DNA of 54,989 nt from a virus: positions 1-54,989 of IMG/VR virus record IMGVR_UViG_3300012351_000011. One strand, given 5' to 3'. Positions 45,151 to 54,761 of this stretch are shown here, piece after piece. Each line of letters opens with the position of its first letter. Within the stretch, counting starts at the first letter, position 1. The translations under genes were made by a program, and so were the position numbers. The notes under the pieces are model-generated. The model was not told where the DNA came from. It worked only from the letters and a program-made list of their open reading frames with translations, and made no database searches.

Positions 45151-45266
45151 CTTTGTTGCTGCATAAGAGTGCAGCGGAAATCTGGGAACTGGATAACACT
45201 GAAATCATTGAGTGGTTAGCCTTCCTGCAACTAAAAGCGCAACCGAAAGAAGAAACTGAGCAATGA
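44740..45266 (+). CDS. Tail assembly chaperone, -1 frameshift form (gpGT-like)
   Basis: A -1 shift on the A8 run (about 45105) enters a frame that stays open to TGA 45264-45266. It adds about 53 residues, among them VYELALLLHKSAAEIWELD and IIEWLAFLQLKAQP, the typical T-domain that binds the tape measure protein. The stop overlaps the tape measure start (ATGA). Conserved programmed shifts at this place are known in long-tailed phages; here the fused product is inferred from the frame and slippery run. Confidence 0.8.
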
Positions 45267-47896
45267 GCACAACGCTCGGAGATGCCAACGTCAAATTTGG
45301 CGCGGACCTATCTGGATTTACAGCCGGTATTGCCACTGCAAAGGGGCAGATGACCGGCTTTTCTGACAGTGTGTCTAGCGCCATGCGAGATGTTGCCTCT
45401 GCTCAGCAAAAGGCCAGTGAAGCTGCCAAACAACTGGAATTAGCGCAATCGAACGCGGCTCTTGCATTCAAAAAAGCCTACGATATGGCTATATCTGGCA
45501 AAGCTTCAGATGAACAACTTGCAGTAGCGCAGGCACAGGCCGCTGTATCCGCTGAAAAAGTGTCAGCCGCTCAGTTGAACGTTGTGTCTGCTGAAGAGAA
45601 AGCAGCAAACGCGGCGCGACAGCTTGCCGAAAGTCAACAGCAAGAAGCACAATCCGGGGATAGAGCCGCGCAATCGGAAAATGAGCTTGCATCTGCCAGT
45701 AGTCACGCTTCTGAGTCCTCTAGCGGTTTCGGCTTTTCTCTGGGAGGTCTTGTTGGGAAGGTCATGGACTTTGGAAGCAAGATCGGCATGACCATCTTTG
45801 GCGTGCAAAGTTTCATTCAGACCGTAGGGGGCATAGCAAACGCTTTCATTGCGCCAAATGCCTCAATGGAGCAAACAAAAACAGCGTTTACAAGCCTGCT
45901 TGGCGGCTCCCAAGCTGCACAAGCTGAACTGGATAAGCTAGTCAAATTTGCCGCTGACACGCCCTTCGAGTTTCCTGCTCTAGCAGAAGCTGACCAGAAA
46001 TTAATAGCTTTCCAATTCACCACGAAACAGACACAACCTCTACTCACAGCCATAGGTGATGCTCTCTCAGGACTGGGCAAGAATACCCCTGCTTATTTAT
46101 CGCAAGTGGTTGATGTGTTCGGACAAATGCACGCAGCGGGCAAGATCCAGACACAAGACCTCATGCAACTCACGAGCGTTGGTATCAATGGCTTCCAGAT
46201 GCTTGCAGACGGTATGCATCTGACTGTACCTCAAGTCAAAGATCTCGTCACAAAGGGCCTCATTCCTGCTGACAAGGGCATCGAATTGCTACGTCAAGGC
46301 ATGGAGAAGACGTTCGGCGGTGGTATGCAAAAGCAAAGCGAGACGTTCAACGGGTTGATGTCTACGCTATCAGATAATATCGGGGGCGCATGGCGGGCGT
46401 TCACGGGTCCGCTATTCGACAAAGCGAAAGAGGGCCTGACTGAACTGGGTAAGCTGGTGTCGTCGCCTGATTTCCAGAAATTTGCGAAGACACTGGGTGA
46501 GGATGTAGGCCGGGCGCTAGATGACATCGGACAATTTGTTGAGCATGATGTAGCACCTGCACTGTCAAAACTTGGAGAGCTATTTCATACCGCACAACAG
46601 GACTGGCAAGATTTCACGTCGCATATTGACTTCAAAGATATCAAAAGCTCGCTTGGGGTATTCAGCAAAGCATTTCAGGATGACATTCTCACGCCGCTTG
46701 GCAAGATTTCTGACGATATATTTAAGCCATTGGCTGATAGCTTTAAAAATGTTGATTTCAGCCAACTGGGAAAGCTCTTCAGTCAGGATGTGATTAGCGG
46801 GCTCAACCAGGGAAGCAAGCTTCTGGGAGATGTCGGGAAGTATCTGAAGGAGGATATAGAGCCTGCTGTCAAGAGTGTTGTGCCAAAATTTGAGGATCTA
46901 GCTCATACATTTGGACACGACGTTGCTCCTGCCCTAGCTGATATCTCGGAAAAAGGTGGCAAGGTCGTCAAGGACATATTTGAGCGTCTAGCACCTGTCC
47001 TGAAGGATCTAGGTCCGGATACGATCAAGTTTGCCGGGGCATTGGCGAAGGATTTATCTGATGCTCTGAAGATCGTAACGCCAGAAATCAAGGATGCTAC
47101 CCTTGCAGTTCTGGATTTTGCTGATAAAATCTCAAATCGCGTGTCACCGGCAATCAATGAGATGTGGGCCGGGCTGAATGACCCATCCATGCAGCCAATA
47201 TGGGCGGGTATATGGGCATTCTTTTCTGATACAGTGAAGACTACATGGGACACCATAGACGGCATAGTCAGAATTGGCTGGTCGCTACTGTCTGGGCAAA
47301 TTCTCCTTGGGTTGGATATCCTCAGTGGAAACTGGGGGCAAGCCTGGCAAGATTTGAAGGATATGCTCTCTGGCGTCTGGGATGGCATTCGTGTTGCAAC
47401 CAAAGACGGCATGGGGAAGGTCATAGACGCCATTGAAGGGCAATATGACCGTACTTTTAACGCGATGACCGGGCCATTTGGGGACGCCTACAGGCAAATC
47501 CGCGCCTGGTTGGAGGATATCCGCAGACTTTGGGACCAATCAAAGCCGACCGCTCTGGATGAGTCTACACCTGGACCAAAAGGTTCAAGTGGTGACTTTG
47601 GCGGCGGCGGCGGCTCAGTCAAAGGCTTTGCCAGTGGCGGCTCAAACATCCCCGCTGGCCGCTACAAGGTTGGTGAAGGTGGCTGGGAATTTATGGATGT
47701 GCCTGGCGGCTCTAACATCTACAATCACGCGCAAAGTATGAACATGGCTAATACACCCTTGCAAGGGAATAATCATCCTGTCGTAGTCGAGAACCATGTA
47801 CATATTTATCTCGACGGTCAAGAGATGACCGACATCATCATGTCTAGCGCTATGACTCGTATCCTTGGGCATGGGCCGGTCAGGAGCACGATATGA
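45263..47896 (+). CDS. Tape measure protein
   Basis: The 877-residue protein has a long N-terminal coiled coil (about 40-150, Ala/Gln/Glu-rich), a hydrophobic stretch (GLVGKVMDFGSKIGMTIFGV), a tail-tape-measure core (TAFTSLLGGSQAAQAELDKLVKFAADTPFEFPALAEAD...) and repeated helices with FxxDV-type motifs. A Gly-rich C-terminus follows. By the usual 1.5 A per residue, the tail would be roughly 130 nm. Palindrome copy 24 is near its end. Confidence 0.9.
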   Translation: MSTTLGDANVKFGADLSGFTAGIATAKGQMTGFSDSVSSAMRDVASAQQKASEAAKQLELAQSNAALAFKKAYDMAISGKASDEQLAVAQAQAAVSAEKVSAAQLNVVSAEEKAANAARQLAESQQQEAQSGDRAAQSENELASASSHASESSSGFGFSLGGLVGKVMDFGSKIGMTIFGVQSFIQTVGGIANAFIAPNASMEQTKTAFTSLLGGSQAAQAELDKLVKFAADTPFEFPALAEADQKLIAFQFTTKQTQPLLTAIGDALSGLGKNTPAYLSQVVDVFGQMHAAGKIQTQDLMQLTSVGINGFQMLADGMHLTVPQVKDLVTKGLIPADKGIELLRQGMEKTFGGGMQKQSETFNGLMSTLSDNIGGAWRAFTGPLFDKAKEGLTELGKLVSSPDFQKFAKTLGEDVGRALDDIGQFVEHDVAPALSKLGELFHTAQQDWQDFTSHIDFKDIKSSLGVFSKAFQDDILTPLGKISDDIFKPLADSFKNVDFSQLGKLFSQDVISGLNQGSKLLGDVGKYLKEDIEPAVKSVVPKFEDLAHTFGHDVAPALADISEKGGKVVKDIFERLAPVLKDLGPDTIKFAGALAKDLSDALKIVTPEIKDATLAVLDFADKISNRVSPAINEMWAGLNDPSMQPIWAGIWAFFSDTVKTTWDTIDGIVRIGWSLLSGQILLGLDILSGNWGQAWQDLKDMLSGVWDGIRVATKDGMGKVIDAIEGQYDRTFNAMTGPFGDAYRQIRAWLEDIRRLWDQSKPTALDESTPGPKGSSGDFGGGGGSVKGFASGGSNIPAGRYKVGEGGWEFMDVPGGSNIYNHAQSMNMANTPLQGNNHPVVVENHVHIYLDGQEMTDIIMSSAMTRILGHGPVRSTI
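47756..47767. repeat. Dispersed palindrome, copy 24
   Basis: CCCTTGCAAGGG near the end of the tape measure gene, read as PLQG. Confidence 0.9.
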
Positions 47897-50800
47897 CAAC
47901 GGCCTTAGCGACTTATGGTAACCAAACGCCCTCATCTACCCTTGCAATGGCAGATCAGGCGGTCAACACCAATACAGGCACAACCACAAGCGCACCTACA
48001 ACGCTCATCGGCACATCGACAGGCTATGGTGAGATACCGGCCAATGGAACAGCAGCGGCGTGGCCTGCTCTGGGTAGCCTCCCGGCTCAAAGCAGCAAGG
48101 GCTGGTTGTACGACACCACAAGTCTTGAATTTCAGCAATTTATAGCGGGCAATTGGCAGTGGCTAGACAGGGTAAAAATCAGCGTAGGAACGGCTACCGC
48201 TGATTTGATCGTCCGGTTCTCGAAATATAATGCCGGTGTTTATACCACTTTAGGCGTGATCACGCTTTCTGGACAATCGCTAAACACAACCATAACTCAA
48301 TTTACCAGTGCTCTTACCGCTCTTGGTGTCTTTAATTTCCCGAATGCGGGCGATAAGCTCTACATCGATAGATTTGCGAACATCACGACAAATGGTTCAG
48401 GTTCAGGCGCGGCCACGCTCAGTTTACAAAGTTGTAATAATGCGGGCCTGGGTCGCGCCAATAATGCAGAGTTGCGCAGTCCTGGCTATCAGCCTATGCC
48501 GATCTTGGCAACATCTCCAACTTCTCTATCATTTAGCGCTACAGCAGGGGGCGCTAGTCCAGCGAGTCAGAATAGCACGCTCTCAGAGACGGCTGGCACT
48601 GGAAGCGCCTGGACTTCCTCTATCAGCTATGGTAGTGGTTCAGGATGGTTAGGCATATCTCCTACATCTGACACATTAACCGGGTCGGGAAGTGAACCGA
48701 TATCTTTCACCTGCACTACCGGGGCGCTTACAGCAGGGACGTACACGGCTACAGTGACCTTCACAGCCTCTAATGGTGGTAAAACAGCCACGGTCAATGT
48801 CACGTTTATAGTGGCACCTGCACCAACGGGCCTGACTGTGCTCGTCGCTGGCAATCCGATTAATCTGGCGTATAGCTCATGGAAACTCACGAAACAAATT
48901 GATCAGCAAGACCGTTGCGTATTGACTGTGATTGATACGACTGGGACGGCCAATTTCACCAAATTCCAGACCGTTCAGGTGAACGACTCGATCCAGGGTA
49001 CACTCTGGACTGGATATATCAATAATCCGGTCTCGACGAAGCTTCCCGGCAATGCTCACCGCCTATGGGCGCTTGACTGCACTGATCAAATCTTGCTTGC
49101 GCACAATCGCACAAGCAATAAGATTTACGCTAATCAGTATGCTGGCACGATCTTTGCAGATCAGATACAGCGGTATCTTGCATCAGAAGGCATCACCGGG
49201 GCATTTGCCTTGCGTTGGGATGAGCTACAAACAGACTTCGCAGCGGGGACACTCACCAATGTCATAGCCGCTGCCAACTTCCATGATGCGAACAGTGGAG
49301 ATGGAGATCTCGAGCTTTCCCTTGCAGGGGCTGATGTCTCTTACAGCGACGGCGGCATTATCTCAAGCACAACGAAATGCCTGAAGTTGACAGGTACCGC
49401 TGTATCAGGTGTCACAAACCCGTATGTCTATCGCAAAATCTGGACAGGCTCTCAACTCATCGCTACAGGTGACTCACTGGAATATGATGTGTTTATTAGT
49501 AGCACATCGCCGCAAATCATAGCCGGGGTTGATTTCGTTTGCACAGACGGAACAACATTTCGAGATAGTCCAGACGCCGGTACAGATGCGCAGGGTATAC
49601 TGCCACACCCAAAGAATGACTTGGCTGGTCTGGCAAATGATACATGGTATCATCGCGGCTTTGGTGTCGCAGGGGCCCTCATCGGGAAGACAATCAGCTA
49701 CGTGACTGTTGTACTTGAGGGTGATAACCCTGGCACGTACACGGCGTTTTTTAGGAATATTTATTGGAAGAACGGCGCGACGACTAAGCAGATTTTCTCG
49801 GATGACACCTCTTATGTCATCTCTCAGGTTTCAGGCGGTCCTACTGTCAATTTGACAGTAGCCGTGAATGGCTACAGCAATGTGTCTTTAATCATCGTGC
49901 AGGCGTATGACAATGTGACCAATGCAGTAACCACGCACTCTATAGACGCCGCTAAAATTGTGAAAGGCTCGGTTATCAGTTGGGTCACCGGCAATGCTGG
50001 AGGTACATCAGGTGTGGCTACAGGCGCTGTAGCTACTCTGGAGACATCTATTGATAATGGTGTCACATGGCAACTGGCGACCAGTGGAAGCGCTATCCCT
50101 AATCTCTTGCCAGGGATGGCTATAGCCGGTCGCTCTCTCCAGTATCGTCGCAATGTGAAACTTGGAAATGACCCAACGGTCGCGAATTATTTTGTCTCGA
50201 CAAAACTTGTCGTCTATTCTTCGTACAACGCGACAAAGAGCGATGTAGTAAGCACTACGAGCACACAAGCGAACTTTAATGCTGGCACTTTGACCAATAC
50301 AAAGTCACTTGTGGCCGGTGGATTAACGCTCAATGGCTTTTCTAGAAACTGGAATGACACAGACTATAGCAGTCAAACGGTCTTTGGCGGCGGTGGTGGA
50401 CCATTTCAAGCTATTCTCAACAAGCAGATTTACCTCAATGTTCTAAGCGGGAATGACGTGCGTTCACGCTTGGATTTTGTCGGCACATGGCAAGATTTCA
50501 CCGCTGAAGTCGATGTGCAAGTACAACCAAATATGGTCATTGGCCTGTGCTACAGGACTACAGGCTGGCAGAATAACAATGACACGTATGCTTACTCAGC
50601 GGACATCAACACAACCTCTATCAATCTTGGGAGAGGGACAAATTTAGCGACAGGCGCGGGCGCGCGTACCTCCATAGCAGGAGTCGCGGCGGCATTTGTG
50701 GCGGGTTCCTGGCATCGCTTGAAAGTGGTTGTTTCTGGATCCAATCACAAAGTCTACGTCGATGATGTGCTCTATCTCAACGCGACTGATGCCACGTTCC

Positions 50801-52998
50801 TCGCCGCGGGTAACATCGGCCTCAGATATTTCAACAATACTGGCAGTGTGCAGAGCGGCTACTTTGACAACTTTGGCGTTGTGGCTAATCTCACTGGCAC
50901 ATGGCAAAGTCCAGCGATTTCTATTGCAGCGGCTACGACGTATGGGAACTCGCTTGTCGAGTGGGACACGCTTCAAACGCCTAATGCAACGTTTATCACG
51001 GCGCAGGCATCCATTAATGGCGGCTCAACCTGGCAAGACGTGACGAACGGCGGCGCTATCCCAAATCTCACACCTGGCCAATCCCTCGCAGGGGTGAATG
51101 TGCTCATCAAGTTCACACTCACTGCTAACAATGCGCCTGTACAGCCAACATTAGGGGCGGTGACGATATGGGTACTTGGACAATTCAACGCATCAGGGAC
51201 ACGTATATCGCCTGTGCTCTCCCTTGCAGGGGTTGGTAGGGCCGGAAGTGCATTGGTGAATTGGAACGCTTTACAGCCGACAAATACGAGCGTGCTTGTC
51301 GATACGTCGATAGATAATCAGGTTTCATGGCAGAATGTTGCGAGTCCAGGGAACGCTATTGCTGGTATCAACCTGCAACCTGCTCCAACGGTGGATACGT
51401 TCGCAACGAATACAAGCGCGAACTACACCTCGACTTTCGGGCCAAGCGGAAATGCTGCAACATGGACCTATGACACGGCTAATAGCAGGCTTACAGCGAC
51501 AGGAGGCAACCGTTCTGTTTTTCTTTACAACAGTCTGACAGCAACGGATGTAGACCTGTTGTGTGATATGGATCAGAGCGACGCGGGCGGTCTGGTGTGG
51601 CGCTGGATTGATGCAAACAATTATTATGAGATCAGTATTCAGGATGCATCGAATGGCAATCCAAACCAATTGACGCTTTTCAAGACGCTTGCAGGCGTGC
51701 GTGCACAACTTGCGCAGACGCTTTCGATCAGCTTCCCACATAACACACCTCATCGTTTCAGAGTGACCATGCTGGGGGGTGTGATCACCTGCTATATGGA
51801 TAATGTTCAGGTGTTGACTTTCACTGATGGCTCTCCCCTTGCAGGGGGTCAGTGTGGCTTGCGAGATGGCATCAATGCCGGTTTTGCGACTGCACGCTTC
51901 TATCAACTCAGAATACAGCCACAAGGGGACGATGTAAGCGCGAAGACGCTGTACACGCGTCAACGGTTGAACTCGACAGACCCAACCGCTACACCTGCAC
52001 TGCTTGACATTCAAGCGTTTGTGTCAGGGCCTTCCATTGGAGTGGGTGCGCTTGTTCCAAGTCGAGATTATACGCTCACCTATGTAAGCGACAACTTGCA
52101 GGATTTGAACACGCAATCAAACTATTGGTGGAACATCAAGCAGACCAAAGAAGCCGAGTTCAGGCCACGTAGCGCAACCCCTGCACCGTGGCCTTTGGCG
52201 CAAGCCAATCAGAGCGTACAAACAGCCGGTCAGAAGATCGGTGATGTGCTCTACGAAAATTTGAGCGTAAGAAATAGCGCAGACCTGTACAGAAACAGGC
52301 AAATCTTGAAGGGTGTGCAGGCAACTCAGGTATTCAGCAAAAACTTCATCGGGGATGGCTCATCAACATCCTGGACATTAGACTTCGCGGTAGCACCGGG
52401 AACCATACCGACGTTCAAGTTGAACAATCAAGCTGTTTCGATTGGCGTGCAGGGTGATAGTGGCAAGCAATTTTACTACCAACCAGGTGGAACGGGAATT
52501 ACTGCTGATGGCTCTGTAACAACGCTGGTAGGGACTGACACTCTGAGCGTGAGTTACACTGGGATATTCACGACATCGGTTACCAGGAACAATACAGGCG
52601 GGTTCCCTGGCACTCTCTCGCAGGCACAACTCTATGTCATGATGGGCGGCTCTGGCATTGTCGAGAACGTTCTCGATGTGACTGCGCTCAATCTCAATGT
52701 GCCTGCTGCACAAGCGTATGGTGATCAGCTCTTGCAGCTCTACGGCGTCATGGGGCAAATCTTGACCTTCAAGACGCTACGACAAGGACTAGCACCGGGG
52801 CAACAATTGCCGGTCTTTATTCCAGAGAAGAACATCAACAATGTGCAATTCCTGGTATCGCAAGTCGAGATCACAGCGACGTATGGCCTGGATGTGAGTA
52901 ACAATCCCATCGCGCTGTACTGGTATGCGGTTACGGCGCTCACCGGGCCAAACTTGGGCAATTGGTTGAGGCTCTTTGCTAATGGATTAAGTAAATAG
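47893..52998 (+). CDS. Giant distal tail protein with BACON-like and LamG-like domains (1701 aa)
   Basis: The N-terminal 200 residues are a beta domain. Then follow a BACON-like Ig domain (PTSLSFSATAGGASPASQ...GWLGISPTSDTL), a hub-like part (GLTVLVAGNPINLAYSSWKLTKQIDQQD...WTGYINNPV) and carbohydrate-binding jelly rolls (WQDFTAEVDVQVQPNMVIGLCYRT and LVWRWIDANNYYEISIQDASN). Repeated units (SLVEWDTLQTPN, ALVNWNALQPTN, each followed by a xxSIDN/xxSINGG-W motif) and a C-terminal tail-hub part follow. It overlaps the tape measure gene by ATGA. It probably joins Dit/Tal and receptor binding in one chain. Palindrome variants TTGCAGGGG recur. Confidence 0.7.
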   Translation: MTTALATYGNQTPSSTLAMADQAVNTNTGTTTSAPTTLIGTSTGYGEIPANGTAAAWPALGSLPAQSSKGWLYDTTSLEFQQFIAGNWQWLDRVKISVGTATADLIVRFSKYNAGVYTTLGVITLSGQSLNTTITQFTSALTALGVFNFPNAGDKLYIDRFANITTNGSGSGAATLSLQSCNNAGLGRANNAELRSPGYQPMPILATSPTSLSFSATAGGASPASQNSTLSETAGTGSAWTSSISYGSGSGWLGISPTSDTLTGSGSEPISFTCTTGALTAGTYTATVTFTASNGGKTATVNVTFIVAPAPTGLTVLVAGNPINLAYSSWKLTKQIDQQDRCVLTVIDTTGTANFTKFQTVQVNDSIQGTLWTGYINNPVSTKLPGNAHRLWALDCTDQILLAHNRTSNKIYANQYAGTIFADQIQRYLASEGITGAFALRWDELQTDFAAGTLTNVIAAANFHDANSGDGDLELSLAGADVSYSDGGIISSTTKCLKLTGTAVSGVTNPYVYRKIWTGSQLIATGDSLEYDVFISSTSPQIIAGVDFVCTDGTTFRDSPDAGTDAQGILPHPKNDLAGLANDTWYHRGFGVAGALIGKTISYVTVVLEGDNPGTYTAFFRNIYWKNGATTKQIFSDDTSYVISQVSGGPTVNLTVAVNGYSNVSLIIVQAYDNVTNAVTTHSIDAAKIVKGSVISWVTGNAGGTSGVATGAVATLETSIDNGVTWQLATSGSAIPNLLPGMAIAGRSLQYRRNVKLGNDPTVANYFVSTKLVVYSSYNATKSDVVSTTSTQANFNAGTLTNTKSLVAGGLTLNGFSRNWNDTDYSSQTVFGGGGGPFQAILNKQIYLNVLSGNDVRSRLDFVGTWQDFTAEVDVQVQPNMVIGLCYRTTGWQNNNDTYAYSADINTTSINLGRGTNLATGAGARTSIAGVAAAFVAGSWHRLKVVVSGSNHKVYVDDVLYLNATDATFLAAGNIGLRYFNNTGSVQSGYFDNFGVVANLTGTWQSPAISIAAATTYGNSLVEWDTLQTPNATFITAQASINGGSTWQDVTNGGAIPNLTPGQSLAGVNVLIKFTLTANNAPVQPTLGAVTIWVLGQFNASGTRISPVLSLAGVGRAGSALVNWNALQPTNTSVLVDTSIDNQVSWQNVASPGNAIAGINLQPAPTVDTFATNTSANYTSTFGPSGNAATWTYDTANSRLTATGGNRSVFLYNSLTATDVDLLCDMDQSDAGGLVWRWIDANNYYEISIQDASNGNPNQLTLFKTLAGVRAQLAQTLSISFPHNTPHRFRVTMLGGVITCYMDNVQVLTFTDGSPLAGGQCGLRDGINAGFATARFYQLRIQPQGDDVSAKTLYTRQRLNSTDPTATPALLDIQAFVSGPSIGVGALVPSRDYTLTYVSDNLQDLNTQSNYWWNIKQTKEAEFRPRSATPAPWPLAQANQSVQTAGQKIGDVLYENLSVRNSADLYRNRQILKGVQATQVFSKNFIGDGSSTSWTLDFAVAPGTIPTFKLNNQAVSIGVQGDSGKQFYYQPGGTGITADGSVTTLVGTDTLSVSYTGIFTTSVTRNNTGGFPGTLSQAQLYVMMGGSGIVENVLDVTALNLNVPAAQAYGDQLLQLYGVMGQILTFKTLRQGLAPGQQLPVFIPEKNINNVQFLVSQVEITATYGLDVSNNPIALYWYAVTALTGPNLGNWLRLFANGLSK

Positions 52999-53011
52999 AG
53001 AAAATATAAAA

Positions 53012-53365
53012 ATGCAACAACCTTCGCAACAAAATTATAACGAATTGATCATTCGTCAATTAGATCGGCTTGAAGAGCGCACGCGCAACATTGTTACGCG
53101 CTCTGACCTGGAAGCTTTACGCAAGGAACTGGTGACTCATGATTCGTTTGAGCCACAAATGAACGCACTCAAAAACCAGATTATGCGTGTGAATGAGGAC
53201 CGTATCGAGGATAGAAAAGACCTGAACAAACGCATAGACGATATGGAGACAGAGCAATTGAGCAAGCAAGATCGCTTGTGGATACGCCTTGGACAGGGAG
53301 CTGCTTTCGCTGCGTTTGCACTAGCTCTCTTCGAGTTCTTAACGCATTTACGACTAGCCCCTTGA
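53012..53365 (+). CDS. XhlA-like coiled-coil protein with C-terminal membrane helix
   Basis: The 117-residue protein is a heptad coiled coil (LIIRQLDRLEERTRNIVTRSDLEALRK... to about 90) and one C-terminal membrane helix (GAAFAAFALALFEFL). This is the layout of XhlA/haemolysin-type proteins near phage lysis genes. With the next small membrane protein it could form a holin pair. Confidence 0.65.
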   Translation: MQQPSQQNYNELIIRQLDRLEERTRNIVTRSDLEALRKELVTHDSFEPQMNALKNQIMRVNEDRIEDRKDLNKRIDDMETEQLSKQDRLWIRLGQGAAFAAFALALFEFLTHLRLAP

Positions 53366-53378
53366 AAGGAGGATACAT

Positions 53379-53513
53379 ATGTCACACGATCTCATACAAC
53401 TACTCGCAACCCTTTTATTTTTCATTGTCTTTATTGAGTCATTTATTGTCTTGACAATTTATATTGGTCAAACTCTCTACCGCTTCTGGAAAGCAAGCAG
53501 AGACAAAGAGTAG
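53379..53513 (+). CDS. Small holin-like membrane protein (44 aa)
   Basis: The frame encodes MSHDLIQLLATLLFFIVFIE..., one strong membrane helix of about 27 residues, and a basic end (RFWKASRDKE). AAAGGAGG at ideal distance precedes the ATG. Directly after the XhlA-like gene, it is a good second lysis-membrane candidate. Confidence 0.6.
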   Translation: MSHDLIQLLATLLFFIVFIESFIVLTIYIGQTLYRFWKASRDKE

Positions 53514-53539
53514 AAAGAAAAGAAGAGGAAGCATAGAAC

Positions 53540-54760
53540 ATGCAACCTGATAACCCCTACGGTGTCACATGCGCCATTAACGATGCGACATCGCTCTTGC
53601 ACGCACAAGCCATTTTCGACGCGGTAACGCTTGGCCTTGGCTGGATACGCTTACAGCGAGATGCAAGCTTAATTTGGGTCAACCAGAGTGACCCCACTTC
53701 TGCATGGAGTTGGAACACGCTCGACGATGCTGTATCACGCTGTAAAGCCGCTGGTTTGCATGTGTCGTTTGTGCTTCGCGCTATGCCAAGTTGGGCGTTT
53801 GGGCCGGGAAACCCGAATAGCGCACAGACAACCACACAACCAACGTACGTTGCTGATCCTGCTGTAGCCGCTCAATTTGCCGGGGCTGTAGCAGCACGCT
53901 ACAACGGTGTGTTCAGCATTCCCGGCTATGGTCCCCTTGCATTGGACGCTATCGAATGTGGCAACGAAGAATACGACTCGGTGTTTGTGTCAGGAGCTAC
54001 GCGCGGGCTCTATAATTCTCCCTATTCAATCTACAATGGCCTCACAACCGTTGATAGCAATCATCAGCCTGCTAGAGATCCACATTTCTATGCGCCAATC
54101 CTCAAAGCCGAGTCAGCGGCTATTCGCGCTAATCATCCTCAGTGCAAAGTAGGGATGTGCGCTCTGTGGTGGTTCTACAAAGAGAACTACACGTACTTTC
54201 TGCAAGGGATGTACGATGAGGGATGTCTGGGCAAGTTCGATTTTGCCAATGTTCATTTTTATAGCAATACATGGGACCCGATGACACCTTCAGGGGGCGG
54301 TGTCACCGTGCATACTCCTGGTTTTGTGGATATGTGGACAAATCTGAAGAATGTCATGGCCGCCAATGGAGACGCCGGGCGGCAAGTATGGTTGACTGAA
54401 ATTGGATGGGGTACAACCACGCAAGGGGGCGGTATTGATTGTGATGAGTCGACACAAGCAGCAAGATATCAGGAAGTGCTTGACTCAGCGAGAACAAGTA
54501 AAGTGCTTTCTAAACTGTTCTTCTTTACGCTCAGTGGCTACGTCAAACCGTCTGCACAGGTCGATACTGGCAGTTTGGTGCAAGGTGGCACATCTGGATG
54601 GAGATACCTGGCAGCGTTTACGACGATCAAGAACAACATCACCAGTTATCCATTTTGGTCGCTGCTCTATCCCAAATCGCTGTCAATGGTCGCTAGCGAT
54701 GGCAAACTTGCTATGGTCGCGAGCGATGGCAATTTACCCTTGAGGGAGGTGAGTCCTTAA
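53540..54760 (+). CDS. Tail-associated glycoside hydrolase (TIM barrel)
   Basis: The 406-residue protein has a GH-A clan layout: strand 1-2 (LGLGWIRLQRDASLIW), a Trp-rich centre, the acid/base in DAIECGNEEYD and the nucleophile in VWLTEIGWG. GFVDMWTNLKNVMAANG lies between them. The end carries a short duplicated MVASDGKLA/MVASDGNLP. It probably breaks a host surface or spore-wall polysaccharide during entry. Exact GH family cannot be set here. It follows the lysis-like genes and precedes the last tail gene. Confidence 0.7.
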   Translation: MQPDNPYGVTCAINDATSLLHAQAIFDAVTLGLGWIRLQRDASLIWVNQSDPTSAWSWNTLDDAVSRCKAAGLHVSFVLRAMPSWAFGPGNPNSAQTTTQPTYVADPAVAAQFAGAVAARYNGVFSIPGYGPLALDAIECGNEEYDSVFVSGATRGLYNSPYSIYNGLTTVDSNHQPARDPHFYAPILKAESAAIRANHPQCKVGMCALWWFYKENYTYFLQGMYDEGCLGKFDFANVHFYSNTWDPMTPSGGGVTVHTPGFVDMWTNLKNVMAANGDAGRQVWLTEIGWGTTTQGGGIDCDESTQAARYQEVLDSARTSKVLSKLFFFTLSGYVKPSAQVDTGSLVQGGTSGWRYLAAFTTIKNNITSYPFWSLLYPKSLSMVASDGKLAMVASDGNLPLREVSP

Positions 54761-54761
54761 T

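Noticed and set aside
1929-47767. Palindromes as a family of intrinsic terminators or mobile repeats
   Set aside because: Most lie inside genes, have no loop and no T-run, and do not change protein length; only the one at 31802 is part of a terminator.
31802-47767. Palindrome as parS for the ParB-like protein at 31832
   Set aside because: The protein lacks the ParB helix-turn-helix and dimer domains and no ParA is present, so a partition system is not supported.
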